In this document: one piece after another, positions 1 through 8,800 of the stretch
How the letters are laid out: the number at the start of each line of letters is the position of its first letter
Numbering within the stretch: the stretch's first letter is position 1
Assembly: GCA_017399665.1 (NCBI GenBank)
Contig: JAFQBR010000011.1
Location: 1-39,057, forward strand
DNA from: Clostridia bacterium
Lineage (GTDB): Bacteria > Bacillota_A > Clostridia > Christensenellales > Borkfalkiaceae
Direction: 5' to 3'
Length of the DNA: 39,057 nucleotides
Notes under the pieces: generated by a model
The model's input: only the letters and a program-made list of their open reading frames with translations
Told to the model about the DNA's origin: nothing
Databases searched by the model: none
Program-made: the position numbers and the translations under genes

Positions 1-50
<50 letters not shown>

Positions 51-68
51 TCGATTTAATGCTATGTT

Positions 69-97
69 ATTTTATATGAAATAGAAATTTTTGTCAA
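69..97 (-). promoter_or_regulatory. promoter of the initiator tRNA
   Basis: On the minus strand TTGACA (92-97) is followed after 17 bp by TAAAAT (69-74). The predicted start is about 12 nt upstream of the mature tRNA 5' end, as expected for a stable-RNA promoter. Confidence 0.75.
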
Positions 98-239
98 CTG
101 TTTTTTAAGCATTTTTGAAAAATATTTTTTTATTTTTATTTTCCCTTTTAAATTAAGTATTTTTTAATTTTTTATCGCATAATAATTATGCGTTTTTTAG
201 CCATTTACAAAATAAAATTTTTTTACCTTAATAAAAGAA

Positions 240-268
240 TAGACACATTTTTTTTATTATGATATAAT
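240..268 (+). promoter_or_regulatory. tilS promoter, predicted leaderless start
   Basis: TAGACA (240-245), a 17-bp spacer, and TATAAT (263-268) preceded by TG at 260-261 (extended -10). Seven nucleotides past the -10 box is 275, the A of the tilS ATG. No Shine-Dalgarno-like sequence precedes the ATG, so the transcript may be leaderless. Confidence 0.65.
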
Positions 269-274
269 TTTCGC

Positions 275-1570
275 ATGCTAAACGTTAACTTGTTTAATAA
301 AAAAGAGGTTGTTGCCGTTGCCCTTTCGGGTGGGGAAGATTCTATCTTTTTGGCGCATCTTCTTCATAGCAAAGCCAAAGAGCTTGGAATTTGCGTTAAG
401 GCGATTAACGTTGAACACGGCATTCGCGGTGAGCAGTCTAAAAAAGATAGCGAATTTGTTAAAGACTTTTGCGCAAAACTCGGCATAGAACTTAAATGCT
501 ATACCGTAAACGTGCCGGCATACGTTAAAGAAACGGGCTATTCTGAAGAGCAAGCAGGGCGCATTTTGCGCTACGAATGCTTTGATAACGCGCTTATAGA
601 GGGGTTTTGCGACAAAATTGCAACCGCGCACCACGCTGGCGATAACGCAGAAACCGTTTTATTTAACATACTTCGCGGAAGCGCGCTTTCTGGCGTTTGC
701 GGTATATCTGAAAGCGCTTACAACGATAAAATTATTCGCCCAATATTAAAGGTTACAAAGCAGGAAATTAGCGCTTATTTAAAAGAGCACAACCTGCCCT
801 TTGTTTTTGATAGCACAAATAGCGAAGAAAAATATTCAAGAAATTATATTAGAAACCGCGTTTTACCCATAATTAACGAGCGCTTTGAGTCAAGCGAAAA
901 GGCAATTAACCGTTTTTCAAGCCTTTGCAAGCAAGACGACGAGCTACTTTTAGCTCTTGCTGAAGATCTAGTTGATAAAAACAGCGTGCGCTTTACCGAT
1001 AAACTGCACTTACCGCTTTTTAACCGCGCTTGCCTTATTGTTATGAACAAGCTTGGCATAACCAAAGATTTTGAAAGCGTGCATTTAGAGGCTTTATATA
1101 ATTTAAAGAATTGCCAAACAGGTAAAAGAGTTCAGCTTAAAAATGGCGTTGTTGCATATAAAAGCAAAGACAGGGTTGTTTTTGAAAAAGCAAATGATGC
1201 AGACGAGTACTCTTTTAGCATAACCTTCCCATGCGAAATTGAAACGCCAAGCTACCTTGTTAAAATGCAAGAAGTTAACAAAATGGAAGGCGAAGGGCTG
1301 TTTTTTGACGCAAAAATGCTACCACGTACCGCCGTTTTGCGTACCAAACGCACGGGCGACAGCATTTTAACCTTTGGCGGACACAACAAAAGCTTAAAGA
1401 AATTTTTTAACGATAAAGGCATTGACGCGCGCGTTTATAATCGCATTCCCGTTATTGCTGACGGTAGCGAAATTTATGCTGTTTGCGGTGTTGATATATC
1501 AAAGAAATTAGCGGTTAATAACAAAACCGATAAAATAATAAAACTTACTTGCGAAAGAAAAGGAGATTAA
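275..1570 (+). CDS. tilS: tRNA(Ile)-lysidine synthase TilS
   Basis: TilS attaches lysine to C34 of the CAU-anticodon tRNA-Ile, using ATP, so that it reads AUA instead of AUG. It is a cytosolic N-type PP-loop ATPase. The PP-loop SGGEDS is at residues 18-23, followed by typical family blocks (NVEHGIRGEQSKKDSEF, ATAHHAGDNAETVLFNILRGS, SRNYIRNRVLPIINERF). A C-terminal substrate-binding domain contains LRTKRTGDSI near residue 355. The 431-residue length is usual for the family. The ATG at 275 is the only start that keeps the PP-loop at its normal distance from the N terminus. No ribosome binding site is visible and the predicted transcription start is at the ATG. The stop lies 4 nt before hpt, so the two are almost certainly cotranscribed. 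This pair commonly precedes ftsH in Bacillota, but here ftsH is about 23 kb away. Confidence 0.95.
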   Translation: MLNVNLFNKKEVVAVALSGGEDSIFLAHLLHSKAKELGICVKAINVEHGIRGEQSKKDSEFVKDFCAKLGIELKCYTVNVPAYVKETGYSEEQAGRILRYECFDNALIEGFCDKIATAHHAGDNAETVLFNILRGSALSGVCGISESAYNDKIIRPILKVTKQEISAYLKEHNLPFVFDSTNSEEKYSRNYIRNRVLPIINERFESSEKAINRFSSLCKQDDELLLALAEDLVDKNSVRFTDKLHLPLFNRACLIVMNKLGITKDFESVHLEALYNLKNCQTGKRVQLKNGVVAYKSKDRVVFEKANDADEYSFSITFPCEIETPSYLVKMQEVNKMEGEGLFFDAKMLPRTAVLRTKRTGDSILTFGGHNKSLKKFFNDKGIDARVYNRIPVIADGSEIYAVCGVDISKKLAVNNKTDKIIKLTCERKGD

Positions 1571-1574
1571 GAAG

Positions 1575-2114
1575 ATGTACAACGATCTTGAACAAATACT
1601 GTTTAGCAAAGAACAAATTGCAAAACGTGTTAAAGAGCTTGGCAGGCAGCTTAGCGAAGACTACGCTGGCAAAACCCCTATTTTTGTTTGCATACTTAAA
1701 GGCAGTTCACTATTCTTTTCCGACCTTGTTAAAGAAATTACCGTGCCAATAACTTTTGACTTTATGTCTATTTCAAGCTACGGCGGCGGCACAGTTTCTT
1801 CAGGCCAGGTTAAGCTAATTAAAGATTTAGACAGCTCTATTGAAAACAGACACGTTGTGATTGTTGAAGATATCGTTGATACAGGTCATACCCTAAGCTA
1901 CCTTATAAAAAATCTACAAGTTAGAAAACCTGCATCAGTAAAAATCTGCACCCTACTTAATAAGGAATGCAGACGCGAGGCAAATTTAAAACCTGATTAC
2001 GTTGGCTTTGACGTTGATAACTACTTTGTAGTAGGCTATGGCCTTGACTATGACGAAGCATATCGCAACCTACCCGAGGTTGGCGTTTTAAAGCCTGAAA
2101 TTTATACGAAATAA
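1575..2114 (+). CDS. hpt: hypoxanthine phosphoribosyltransferase
   Basis: This purine-salvage enzyme makes IMP (and usually GMP) from hypoxanthine or guanine and PRPP. The PRPP-binding motif VVIVEDIVDTGHTLSYL sits around residues 94-110. The N-terminal block IFVCILKGSSLFFSDL and the C-terminal VGYGLDYDEAYRNLPEVGVL are characteristic of bacterial HPRTs. At 179 residues the length is typical. AAGGAGA (about 1558-1564) lies upstream of the ATG. The gene follows tilS by 4 nt and ends at a strong terminator, closing a two-gene unit. Confident family call; the relative preference for hypoxanthine and guanine cannot be read from sequence. Confidence 0.95.
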   Translation: MYNDLEQILFSKEQIAKRVKELGRQLSEDYAGKTPIFVCILKGSSLFFSDLVKEITVPITFDFMSISSYGGGTVSSGQVKLIKDLDSSIENRHVVIVEDIVDTGHTLSYLIKNLQVRKPASVKICTLLNKECRREANLKPDYVGFDVDNYFVVGYGLDYDEAYRNLPEVGVLKPEIYTK

Positions 2115-2130
2115 TTAAAAACAACAACAA

Positions 2131-2170
2131 AAAACCCGCGTATAAGTCGATTATCGCGGGTTTTGTATTT
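2131..2170 (+). terminator. tilS-hpt terminator with dispersed motif as its loop
   Basis: Arms AAAACCCGCG (2131-2140) and CGCGGGTTTT (2155-2164) form a GC-rich stem followed by T-rich sequence. The 14-nt loop TATAAGTCGATTAT is a copy of the dispersed motif and can itself pair ATAA with TTAT. Confidence 0.85.
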
Positions 2171-2285
2171 TTTCGCTTAAATATTTCGGCTACTTGTTTT
2201 AGCCAATAGAACAACAAAAAAGTGGAGAGGTTTGTTGTTTTTTAAGCGCAAATACCTGTTTCATTTTTTTAAATTTTTAAACAAA

Positions 2286-2627
2286 TTATGCGTTGATAAT
2301 TTCTTCAGAAAGCTCCAAAATTCGCTTACCGTATTTATCGCGTCCCTTTTTTACGAGCGCCTTATAAATAAAGAAGTTAACACTTACCATAGCGATACCA
2401 ATAACGCCAATTACGATACCAAGGGCAAAAAGGTCGAAAAGCACCTTCATTGCAAGGCACATACCAAAACCTAAAACGAGTGCGCCAACTATACCAAAGC
2501 ATAAAGAAAATGTTTGCGCAGAAGAATAAATTTTTCTATCTAATCTTCTAATTTCATCAATTTTAGTGTTTGTTGATTGGTTACCGTACTTTTTTTGCAT
2601 GTTTTGAGCAATAATTTTTTCATTCAT
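2286..2627 (-). CDS. small two-helix membrane protein, function unknown
   Basis: A 113-residue protein with a hydrophilic N terminus rich in K, N and D, then two adjacent hydrophobic segments (about residues 42-62 and 65-86), and a basic C-terminal tail (KALVKKGRDKYGKRILELSEEI). This predicts a helical hairpin with both ends in the cytoplasm. AGGAGG precedes the ATG by about 10 nt, and a TATAAT box on the minus strand (2659-2664) could serve as its -10. It is transcribed alone, convergent with tilS-hpt. I recall similar short proteins from Clostridia but know of no established function and assign none. Confidence 0.75.
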   Translation of the reverse strand: MNEKIIAQNMQKKYGNQSTNTKIDEIRRLDRKIYSSAQTFSLCFGIVGALVLGFGMCLAMKVLFDLFALGIVIGVIGIAMVSVNFFIYKALVKKGRDKYGKRILELSEEIINA

Positions 2628-2804
2628 ATTTTTATGTCCTCCTAAATTTTATGCCTACATTATACACCTACAATTTTAAAGTTTTTTAAATAAAGAGTAA
2701 AACAAAGGTATTTGTTTTGTTAAAAATTTGTAAAAAGCGATTATAATGGCTAAAAAGCATAAGAACTTTTTTGCTTTTTTGCAAAAAAAAGACTTAAAAA
2801 AGAA

Positions 2805-2858
2805 TTGCAAAAGCCTGTATTATAGTGTACAATATATAATGAGGTTTAATGGTATAAT
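2805..2858 (+). promoter_or_regulatory. promoter region of the nrnA-nrnA-surE operon
   Basis: TTGCAA (2805-2810), 17 bp, then TACAAT (2828-2833) forms one promoter. A second candidate is the extended -10 TGGTATAAT (2850-2858). Either gives a 5' leader of roughly 95-120 nt before the ATG at 2960. Which is used cannot be decided from sequence. Confidence 0.55.
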
Positions 2859-2911
2859 TACGCGCGCGAAGGTAAAGCGCGACTTTATGTATAAAAATAT
2901 ATCAAACTTAT

Positions 2912-2929
2912 TTGCGCAAAAAGGCGCAA
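2912..2929 (+). other. hairpin in the operon leader
   Basis: TTGCGC (2912-2917) and GCGCAA (2924-2929) form a perfect 6-bp stem about 30 nt upstream of the start codon at 2960, in an otherwise very AT-rich leader. Confidence 0.45.
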
Positions 2930-2959
2930 CGGCATTAAAAGATAAAAAAGGAAAAAGAG

Positions 2960-3895
2960 ATGTTTGAACAAATACTTAGCGCAATAAAAGAGTACGATAA
3001 AATTATTATTCACCGCCACTCTAAACCAGACGGCGACGCTTTAGGCTCACAAATTGGGCTTAAGCATATTATAAAAGCCAACTTCCCCAGCAAAACAGTT
3101 TTTGCCGTTGGCGATATGACCGAGCGCTATTCTTTTATGGACGACTGCGTTTTCGACAGTATTTCCGATAGCGAATACCAAGGCGCGCTAGCTATTATTT
3201 TAGACCTTTCTGCACCCAACCTTGTTTCGGACGATAGATATAAACTTGCCCACAAAACGGCAAGAATAGACCACCACTTATACCTTGAAAAATTTACCGA
3301 TTTAGAGGTTGTAGATAACAGCTACGAAAGCTGTGCCGGGCTTATTTGTGAATTTGCGCGTGAAAGCGGACTTACCATTCCACCTATCGCGGCAAAATCT
3401 CTTTATACGGGCATGATTACCGACTCTGGCAGATTTAGATACGACAGCACGAACAGCAGGACCTTCGAGCTTGCCTCACACCTTTTAAAAAGCGACTTTT
3501 CTATTGCCGACGTATATTCAAACCTTTATTCTGATGATTTTGATAACATTCGCCTTAGAGCGCAATTTATTTTAAAAATAAAGCTTACGAATAAAAACGT
3601 AGCGTATATTTACACAACAAAAGAAGAAATGCAAGAGCTAAACAAAGACGTTTTTTCTATCTCTCGCGGAATGGTAAGCACTATGTCTGACCTTAAAGGT
3701 ATTGACATTTGGGTTAACTTTACAGAAAACGAAGATAAGGTTCTTTGCGAAATACGCTCTTCTAAATACACCGTTTGCCCCATTGCCATAAAGTACGGCG
3801 GTGGTGGGCACGCAAAGGCTTGCGGAGCAACATTAAACAGTAAAAGTGAGGCTATGAGCCTGTTAAACGACCTTAACGACCTTATAGGAGATTAA
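2960..3895 (+). CDS. NrnA-like DHH/DHHA1 phosphoesterase, copy 1
   Basis: DHH-family phosphoesterases of the NrnA type degrade very short oligoribonucleotides, cyclic-di-nucleotide products (pApA, pGpG) or pAp in the cytoplasm, using Mn2+. Seen here: motif I HRHSKPDGDALGS (D24, D26), the DHH triad in ARIDHHLY (about residues 102-109), ITDSGRFRYDST (about 152-163), and the glycine-rich DHHA1 signature GGGGHAKACGA near residue 275. Length 311 is normal. The motif II region reads ILDLSAPNLVSDD rather than the usual DTA...R, an unusual change at a metal-binding segment. It is first of three tightly packed genes: copy 2 starts 1 nt after its stop. The ribosome binding site is AAGGAAAAAGAG. The family is certain; substrate is not. 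Confidence 0.88.
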   Translation: MFEQILSAIKEYDKIIIHRHSKPDGDALGSQIGLKHIIKANFPSKTVFAVGDMTERYSFMDDCVFDSISDSEYQGALAIILDLSAPNLVSDDRYKLAHKTARIDHHLYLEKFTDLEVVDNSYESCAGLICEFARESGLTIPPIAAKSLYTGMITDSGRFRYDSTNSRTFELASHLLKSDFSIADVYSNLYSDDFDNIRLRAQFILKIKLTNKNVAYIYTTKEEMQELNKDVFSISRGMVSTMSDLKGIDIWVNFTENEDKVLCEIRSSKYTVCPIAIKYGGGGHAKACGATLNSKSEAMSLLNDLNDLIGD

Positions 3896-3896
3896 A

Positions 3897-4877
3897 ATGA
3901 GCAAACAGTTAATAGAACAAATACTTGCAAAAATAGAGCAATACAACCGCATATTTATATTCCGCCATATCAGAATGGATGGCGACTGCACAGGCGCAAC
4001 TAAGGGACTTAAAGAGATTTTAAAAATATCTTACCCCGAAAAAGAAATTTACCTTATAGACGAGCAAAAGTCTGACTTTTTAGCATTTTTAGGCGAAGAT
4101 GACCCTGCTATGGAAGACAGCGCTTACGAGGGCGCTTTGGCTATTGTTTTAGACACGGCAACCTCTGACCGTATATCAAATAAAAAATACACTCTTTGCA
4201 AGGAAATAATCAAAATCGACCACCATATCCCCGTTGAAGATTACGGCAACATTAACTGGGTTGAAGAAAACAGATGCTCTACCTGTGAACTTATAGCGCA
4301 TTTTTACGCGAATTCAAACGGAAAGCTTAAAATCAACCAAGACGCTGCAAAATATCTGTTTACCGGGCTTGTAACGGACTCTGGCAGATTTAGATTCCGC
4401 GAAGTAAACGGCGACACAATGCGTATTGCCGGCATGCTACTTGACGTTGGCATTGACCTTGACACTTTATACGCCCACCTTTATATGCAAAGCTTTGAAA
4501 GCTTAAAATACAAGGCGTATATTTATAAAACAATGAAGCAGACGGAAAACGGCGTAAGTTATTTTTACGTTTCTAACGCTACGCAAAAAAGACTTGGGCT
4601 TACTCGCGAAGAGGCAAGCGCAGGGATTTCTGCTATTGAAAATATTAAAGACAGCCTTATTTGGATTGCCTTTATTGAAAATGAAGATAAGAGCATAAGA
4701 GTAAGACTTCGCTCGCGCTTTGTAACCGTTAGCGAAATTGGCAATAAATATCACGGTGGTGGCCATGCTTGCGCAAGCGGAGCTACCGTTTACAGCAAAC
4801 AAGAGCTTGAAAGCCTTGTTCGCGACGCAGACGAACGCCTTAAAGAATACAAAGCAAACAACGGAGGTTGGCTATGA
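3897..4877 (+). CDS. NrnA-like DHH/DHHA1 phosphoesterase, copy 2
   Basis: A tandem paralogue of the preceding gene, 326 residues, with the same architecture: an N-terminal DHH domain and a C-terminal DHHA1 domain. Motif I reads RHIRMDGDCTGA, with Met where copy 1 and most relatives have Pro. Motif II is the canonical LDTATSDRIS, which copy 1 lacks. Further blocks are IIKIDHHIPVEDYG, VTDSGRFRFREVNGDT and GGGHACASGAT. AGGAG precedes the ATG, and the TGA stop overlaps the surE start (ATGA), implying translational coupling. The complementary motif changes in the two copies suggest they divided or changed substrates rather than being redundant. Confidence 0.88.
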   Translation: MSKQLIEQILAKIEQYNRIFIFRHIRMDGDCTGATKGLKEILKISYPEKEIYLIDEQKSDFLAFLGEDDPAMEDSAYEGALAIVLDTATSDRISNKKYTLCKEIIKIDHHIPVEDYGNINWVEENRCSTCELIAHFYANSNGKLKINQDAAKYLFTGLVTDSGRFRFREVNGDTMRIAGMLLDVGIDLDTLYAHLYMQSFESLKYKAYIYKTMKQTENGVSYFYVSNATQKRLGLTREEASAGISAIENIKDSLIWIAFIENEDKSIRVRLRSRFVTVSEIGNKYHGGGHACASGATVYSKQELESLVRDADERLKEYKANNGGWL

Positions 4878-5599
4878 AAATTCTTATAACCAACGACGAC
4901 GGCATTAACGCGCCTGCTTTAAAAGAGCTTGCTAAATGGGCAAGAAAGATGGGCGAGGTTACCGTTGTTGCCCCCAAGGTTGAACAAAGCGGAAAAAGCC
5001 ACGGCATAGAAATTATTAACGCAGTAGAAATTGAAAAGGTTGAGCTTGCAGAGGGCGTGAGAGCCTTTTACGTTGACTCTACCCCAGCTGACTGCGCAAG
5101 ATACGGCATTATTGGGCTTAAAGAGGAATATGACCTTGTTATTTCCGGTATTAACCGCGGATACAACTTAGGCAAGGACATTGTTTATTCTGGTACTGTT
5201 GGCGCTGTTTACGAAGCTACAGGGCTTGGTTTTAAGTGTATTGCCCTTTCTACCGCGCCACACTCTTTAGAGCTTGCCGTAAGCATGCTAGATAAGGTTT
5301 TTGACTTTTTTAAAGAGCATGATTTATTCAATAAAAACATTATTTACAACGTAAACTTACCCGACTGCGAGCCAAAGGGAATTAAAATTACCAGAACGGG
5401 CGGTGGCTACTATTCAGATGAATTTGAATGCGTTGGCGACAAGATGTATTTACAAGTTGGCAGAATGATTTGGAATGATAAAAACGATATGGAACTTGAC
5501 ACAGACGCTGTTATGCACGGATATATTTCCATCACTCCCCTTTCCAACGAGCGCACTCACCTTGCCGTTTGGAACGAGCTTAAAAAGTTAAACGATTAG
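4874..5599 (+). CDS. surE: 5'/3'-nucleotidase SurE
   Basis: SurE is a metal-dependent nucleoside monophosphate phosphatase. Metal-binding residues known from the family are all present: D8 and D9 in TNDDG, S39 in PKVEQSGKS, and N94 in SGINRGYNLG; YSGTVGAVYEA follows. I place the start at the ATG at 4874, which gives the canonical MKILITNDDG N terminus. GGAGG at 4863-4867 is well spaced for it, and the ATG overlaps the previous stop as ATGA. A TTG at 4868 is in frame but sits too close to that ribosome binding site. With the upstream DHH phosphoesterases it forms a unit predicted to turn oligonucleotides into mononucleotides and then nucleosides. A strong terminator follows. Confidence 0.95.
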   Translation: MKILITNDDGINAPALKELAKWARKMGEVTVVAPKVEQSGKSHGIEIINAVEIEKVELAEGVRAFYVDSTPADCARYGIIGLKEEYDLVISGINRGYNLGKDIVYSGTVGAVYEATGLGFKCIALSTAPHSLELAVSMLDKVFDFFKEHDLFNKNIIYNVNLPDCEPKGIKITRTGGGYYSDEFECVGDKMYLQVGRMIWNDKNDMELDTDAVMHGYISITPLSNERTHLAVWNELKKLND

Positions 5600-5644
5600 T
5601 CTTTTGGGCTGGTAAAATGGCTTTTACAAATTAAATAAAAAGAT

Positions 5645-5687
5645 AAACTCTTAAGTGTTTTTTATTATCACTTAAGAGTTTTTTTGT
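5645..5687 (+). terminator. terminator after surE
   Basis: Arms AAACTCTTAAGTG (5645-5657) and CACTTAAGAGTTT (5669-5681) are perfect complements and are followed by a T run. Confidence 0.9.
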
Positions 5688-5702
5688 TACTTTTATACTG
5701 TT

Positions 5703-5729
5703 TACGCGCTTATAGCCCTACTTTTGTGT
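5703..5729 (+). repeat. degenerate copy of the dispersed intergenic motif
   Basis: CTTATAGCCCTACTTTTGTG here parallels CCTATAGCCCGACTTTTGTA at 21511-21530. The TAATCGA half has decayed (ACGCG in its place), so this is a partial match. Confidence 0.45.
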
Positions 5730-5739
5730 TATTTGCTTG

Positions 5740-5776
5740 CATTCTTCTACTGCGCTAACGCTCCGCTTAGAATGAC
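5740..5776. repeat. REP-like palindrome
   Basis: CATTCT (5740-5745) pairs with AGAATG (5769-5774), with a GC-rich middle containing GCGCTAACGCTCCGC. I recall similar CATTCT...AGAATG palindromes as multi-copy intergenic repeats in many bacteria. Only this copy is in the window, so repeat status is an inference. Confidence 0.45.
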
Positions 5777-5813
5777 TATAAACGAACATGCCTGTACCAC
5801 AAAAAGAGCAATA

Positions 5814-5847
5814 AAAAACAGCCAGGGAAAATCCCTGACTGTTTTTT
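5814..5847. terminator. bidirectional terminator between surE and the minus-strand cluster
   Basis: CAGGGA (5823-5828) and TCCCTG (5832-5837) extend outward through CAG/CTG and A/T runs with one mismatch. T runs occur on both strands, so it can end the minus-strand gene at 5882 and back up the surE terminator. Confidence 0.8.
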
Positions 5848-5881
5848 TATTTGTTAAACAATTATGTTTAAAACTACTTAA

Positions 5882-8800
5882 TTAAGCTGCAACTACTTGG
5901 ATCTTATCCATTCTTACTTGACCACCACTTAGGGCTGCAATTTCAAAAGATTCAACAGCTGTTGTAAATGTAACGATTACGTCTTTACCATCAACTGTTA
6001 CTGTGTAATTATCATTTGCTGCAATTGAGCCTTGTAATGCTGTTGCGTAGCTTGCTGAATTACAAGTAAATACGATTTTAGCCATATTTCCTGATTCTAA
6101 AGCTACAGTAAGACTACTATTCTTATATAATCTTGCTGGTGCTGAATAGTCAGCAACGTTTGACGATGAAGTAGCCTTATCGTTTGTAAAAATAATGCCG
6201 TTTTGTTTCCAAACTTGTTGTTCTTCTGACCAACTTTCTCTGTTATCTACGTCGTTGAATGAAAGTTCTACACCAACAGCTTCTTTAGCCGTACAAGCAT
6301 CACATTTACCTTCAACAAAGTTATGAGTATGTGTACCAACGATTTCCGCTGTTGCACCTTGAGCGATTTGGATAGCATTATTGTATGAACTCATTGTACC
6401 TGTTACAACAATGATGTCACCAATAGCAACCTGTGTAGATAGTCTATAAACGTAAAGTTCGCTTGCTGCATCTGCAATTGTAACAGACATATTATTGTAT
6501 TCAGTACTCCATGTATCTGCATTTACAACAACACCTTTTACATGTAATGAAGAGCCTTGTTCTACTTTAACAGCTTCTGAAACGGTTATAACAACTTCGC
6601 CACAACGTGAGCAAACATTTTCAACGAAATCATGACCTAAAGCGTCACCTTCGGTTGCGCCACAAAGTGAGCAAGTTTTGGGAGCTTCACAAGTAGCATC
6701 TGTCCAAGAGTGTTCACATTCATCTGAAGGAGCAACAACTAAAATGCAGGGGAATTGAGAAACGCCTGTGTTTTCTGCTGTGATGTAAGAAGATTTAGAT
6801 GCGCTTACTGTGTTGTAAGTATTGTAAGTACCGCAATAAACGTCTGTGCCTTCGTGGTCTGTTACCCAAGCGTTAACTTCTGCTTTGTAAGCGAAGATGT
6901 TACCTTCTGCGCTGAATTGAACTGAATCTTTTTTATCAGCGTTTAGATAAACGTCTAAGTATAATTTAGCATCGTTTTCGCCAATGATATAGAATTTGTA
7001 ACCGTCGGTTGCTTTTTCAATATAAACCTTTGCACCTTCTGCAACAGCTTCGCTTGTAGCAAGATATCTACCGCTAACTTCGCCTGTTACGTATAATGTC
7101 TTTTCAAGTTTAGCTTGTTCAAGCTTAATGTTGTAAGCAACAGCTTCGTCAACAACGAAGAAGCAGGGGAATTGAGAAACACCTGTGTTTTCAGCTGTGA
7201 TGTAAGAAGATTTAGATGCGCTTACTGTGTTGTAATTATTGTAAGTACCGCAGTAAACTTCTGTACCTTCGTGGTCTGTTAACCATGCTTTAGTAACTGC
7301 ATCGTAAGCAAATACGTTACCTTCTGCGCCGAATTGAACTGAATCTTTGCCATCAGCGTTCTTATAAACGTCTAAGTATAATTTAGCATCGTTTTCGCCA
7401 ATGATATAGAATTTGTAACCGCCTTCAACAGCTTCTGCGTAAACGTCAGCAGCTTCTTCAACTTTGTCAGTTGTAGCAAGATATCTACCGCTAACTTCGC
7501 CTGTTACGTATAATGTTTTACCAAGAGTTCCTTGAACTAGACCCATGTTTAATACAACACCAGGAGCTAAGTCTTCAGTCTTTGCTAAAACTTTAACTGT
7601 GTAAGATACTGTTTCAACTGCGTTGTTAAGTGTTAAAGTACCAACTAAAGTATAAGTAGCTTCAACGTCGCCTAGTTTGAATGCAACTGAATCGCTAATA
7701 GCTTCGCCATCTAATGTCCAAGTAACAGCGATAGTATCGAATAAGTAACCTGTTGCAGGTAATGCAACTGATGTGTTCTTAGAAACTTCTGCAGGAACTT
7801 CTAAAGCAAATTCTTCTTTTTCTAAAGCTACTTTACCAGCATCGTCTAGGTCAGCAGCTTCAATGTAACGGAAGATGTTTGTTGTAAAGCCGTCAACAGT
7901 AATTTCAGCTGTTAAGCAAGCTCTTTCCATCTTACCAGGAGCGATAACTAAAGCGCCTTCTACGATAGAGATTGTACGAGGTGCGCCAATGATACGGTAT
8001 GCAACTTCGCAACCTTCAACGCTTACAGGAAGAGCAACGTTCTTAGCTACAGCAACGATAGAATCAAGACCGTTATCTGCAATTAATTTATCGATAGCAG
8101 CAACTGCTTTTGCAGCTTTTTGACCAGCGTAAACTGTGCCTTCAGCATCAGCTGTTCCGCCAACTACTACTGCTGCTGCACTTTGAGGAGCAATTTGGTG
8201 ACCATTATAGTTACCTAAAATACCTGTTACAGATACGATATCGCCTTCTTTAAGTGTGCCTTGTAAAGCAATAAGTGCTGCACAAGTAGCGTCATCTGTA
8301 CTGTACTTGTAAGCGCCTTCTTGATATTTAGAAATTACAACGGGAACGTCTACACCGCCCTTTGTAAGAACGAATAGAGTTTGTGTACCGCTTGATAAGT
8401 TGGGAGCACCTTTAACTTCTTTAACAGCCCAGTTAGTAAGTGATACTAATCTTGATTGATGGTAATATGCAGATTGTAAATTACCAAGAACGTCGTTATC
8501 GACAGCGTAAACTTTTTCGCTAACGTTAATTGCAGGAATATCGCCGTCAACAACTAAGTTACCGCCAGCGTTTGTTTCAATTAAACCGTTGTAGTTTGTG
8601 TTTGTTGTACCGGTAACAGTGATGTGAACGCCAGGTGCTAATAAAGCAGCGTTTGCCTCGTCTGATTTAACTCTGTATAGATAGTAACCAGCAGTGAATT
8701 CATCATTTACCATGTAAAGTGATACGTTGCCGTAATCGCCGTCGTAAGCTGTAGCAATAGATACAACGTAACCGCTCATTACAATACCAACACCGGTATT

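Noticed and set aside
2746..2967. 73-residue plus-strand frame before the first nrnA copy
   Set aside because: It runs through the predicted promoter and leader hairpin and has poly-Lys/Asn composition, so it is leader DNA rather than a gene.
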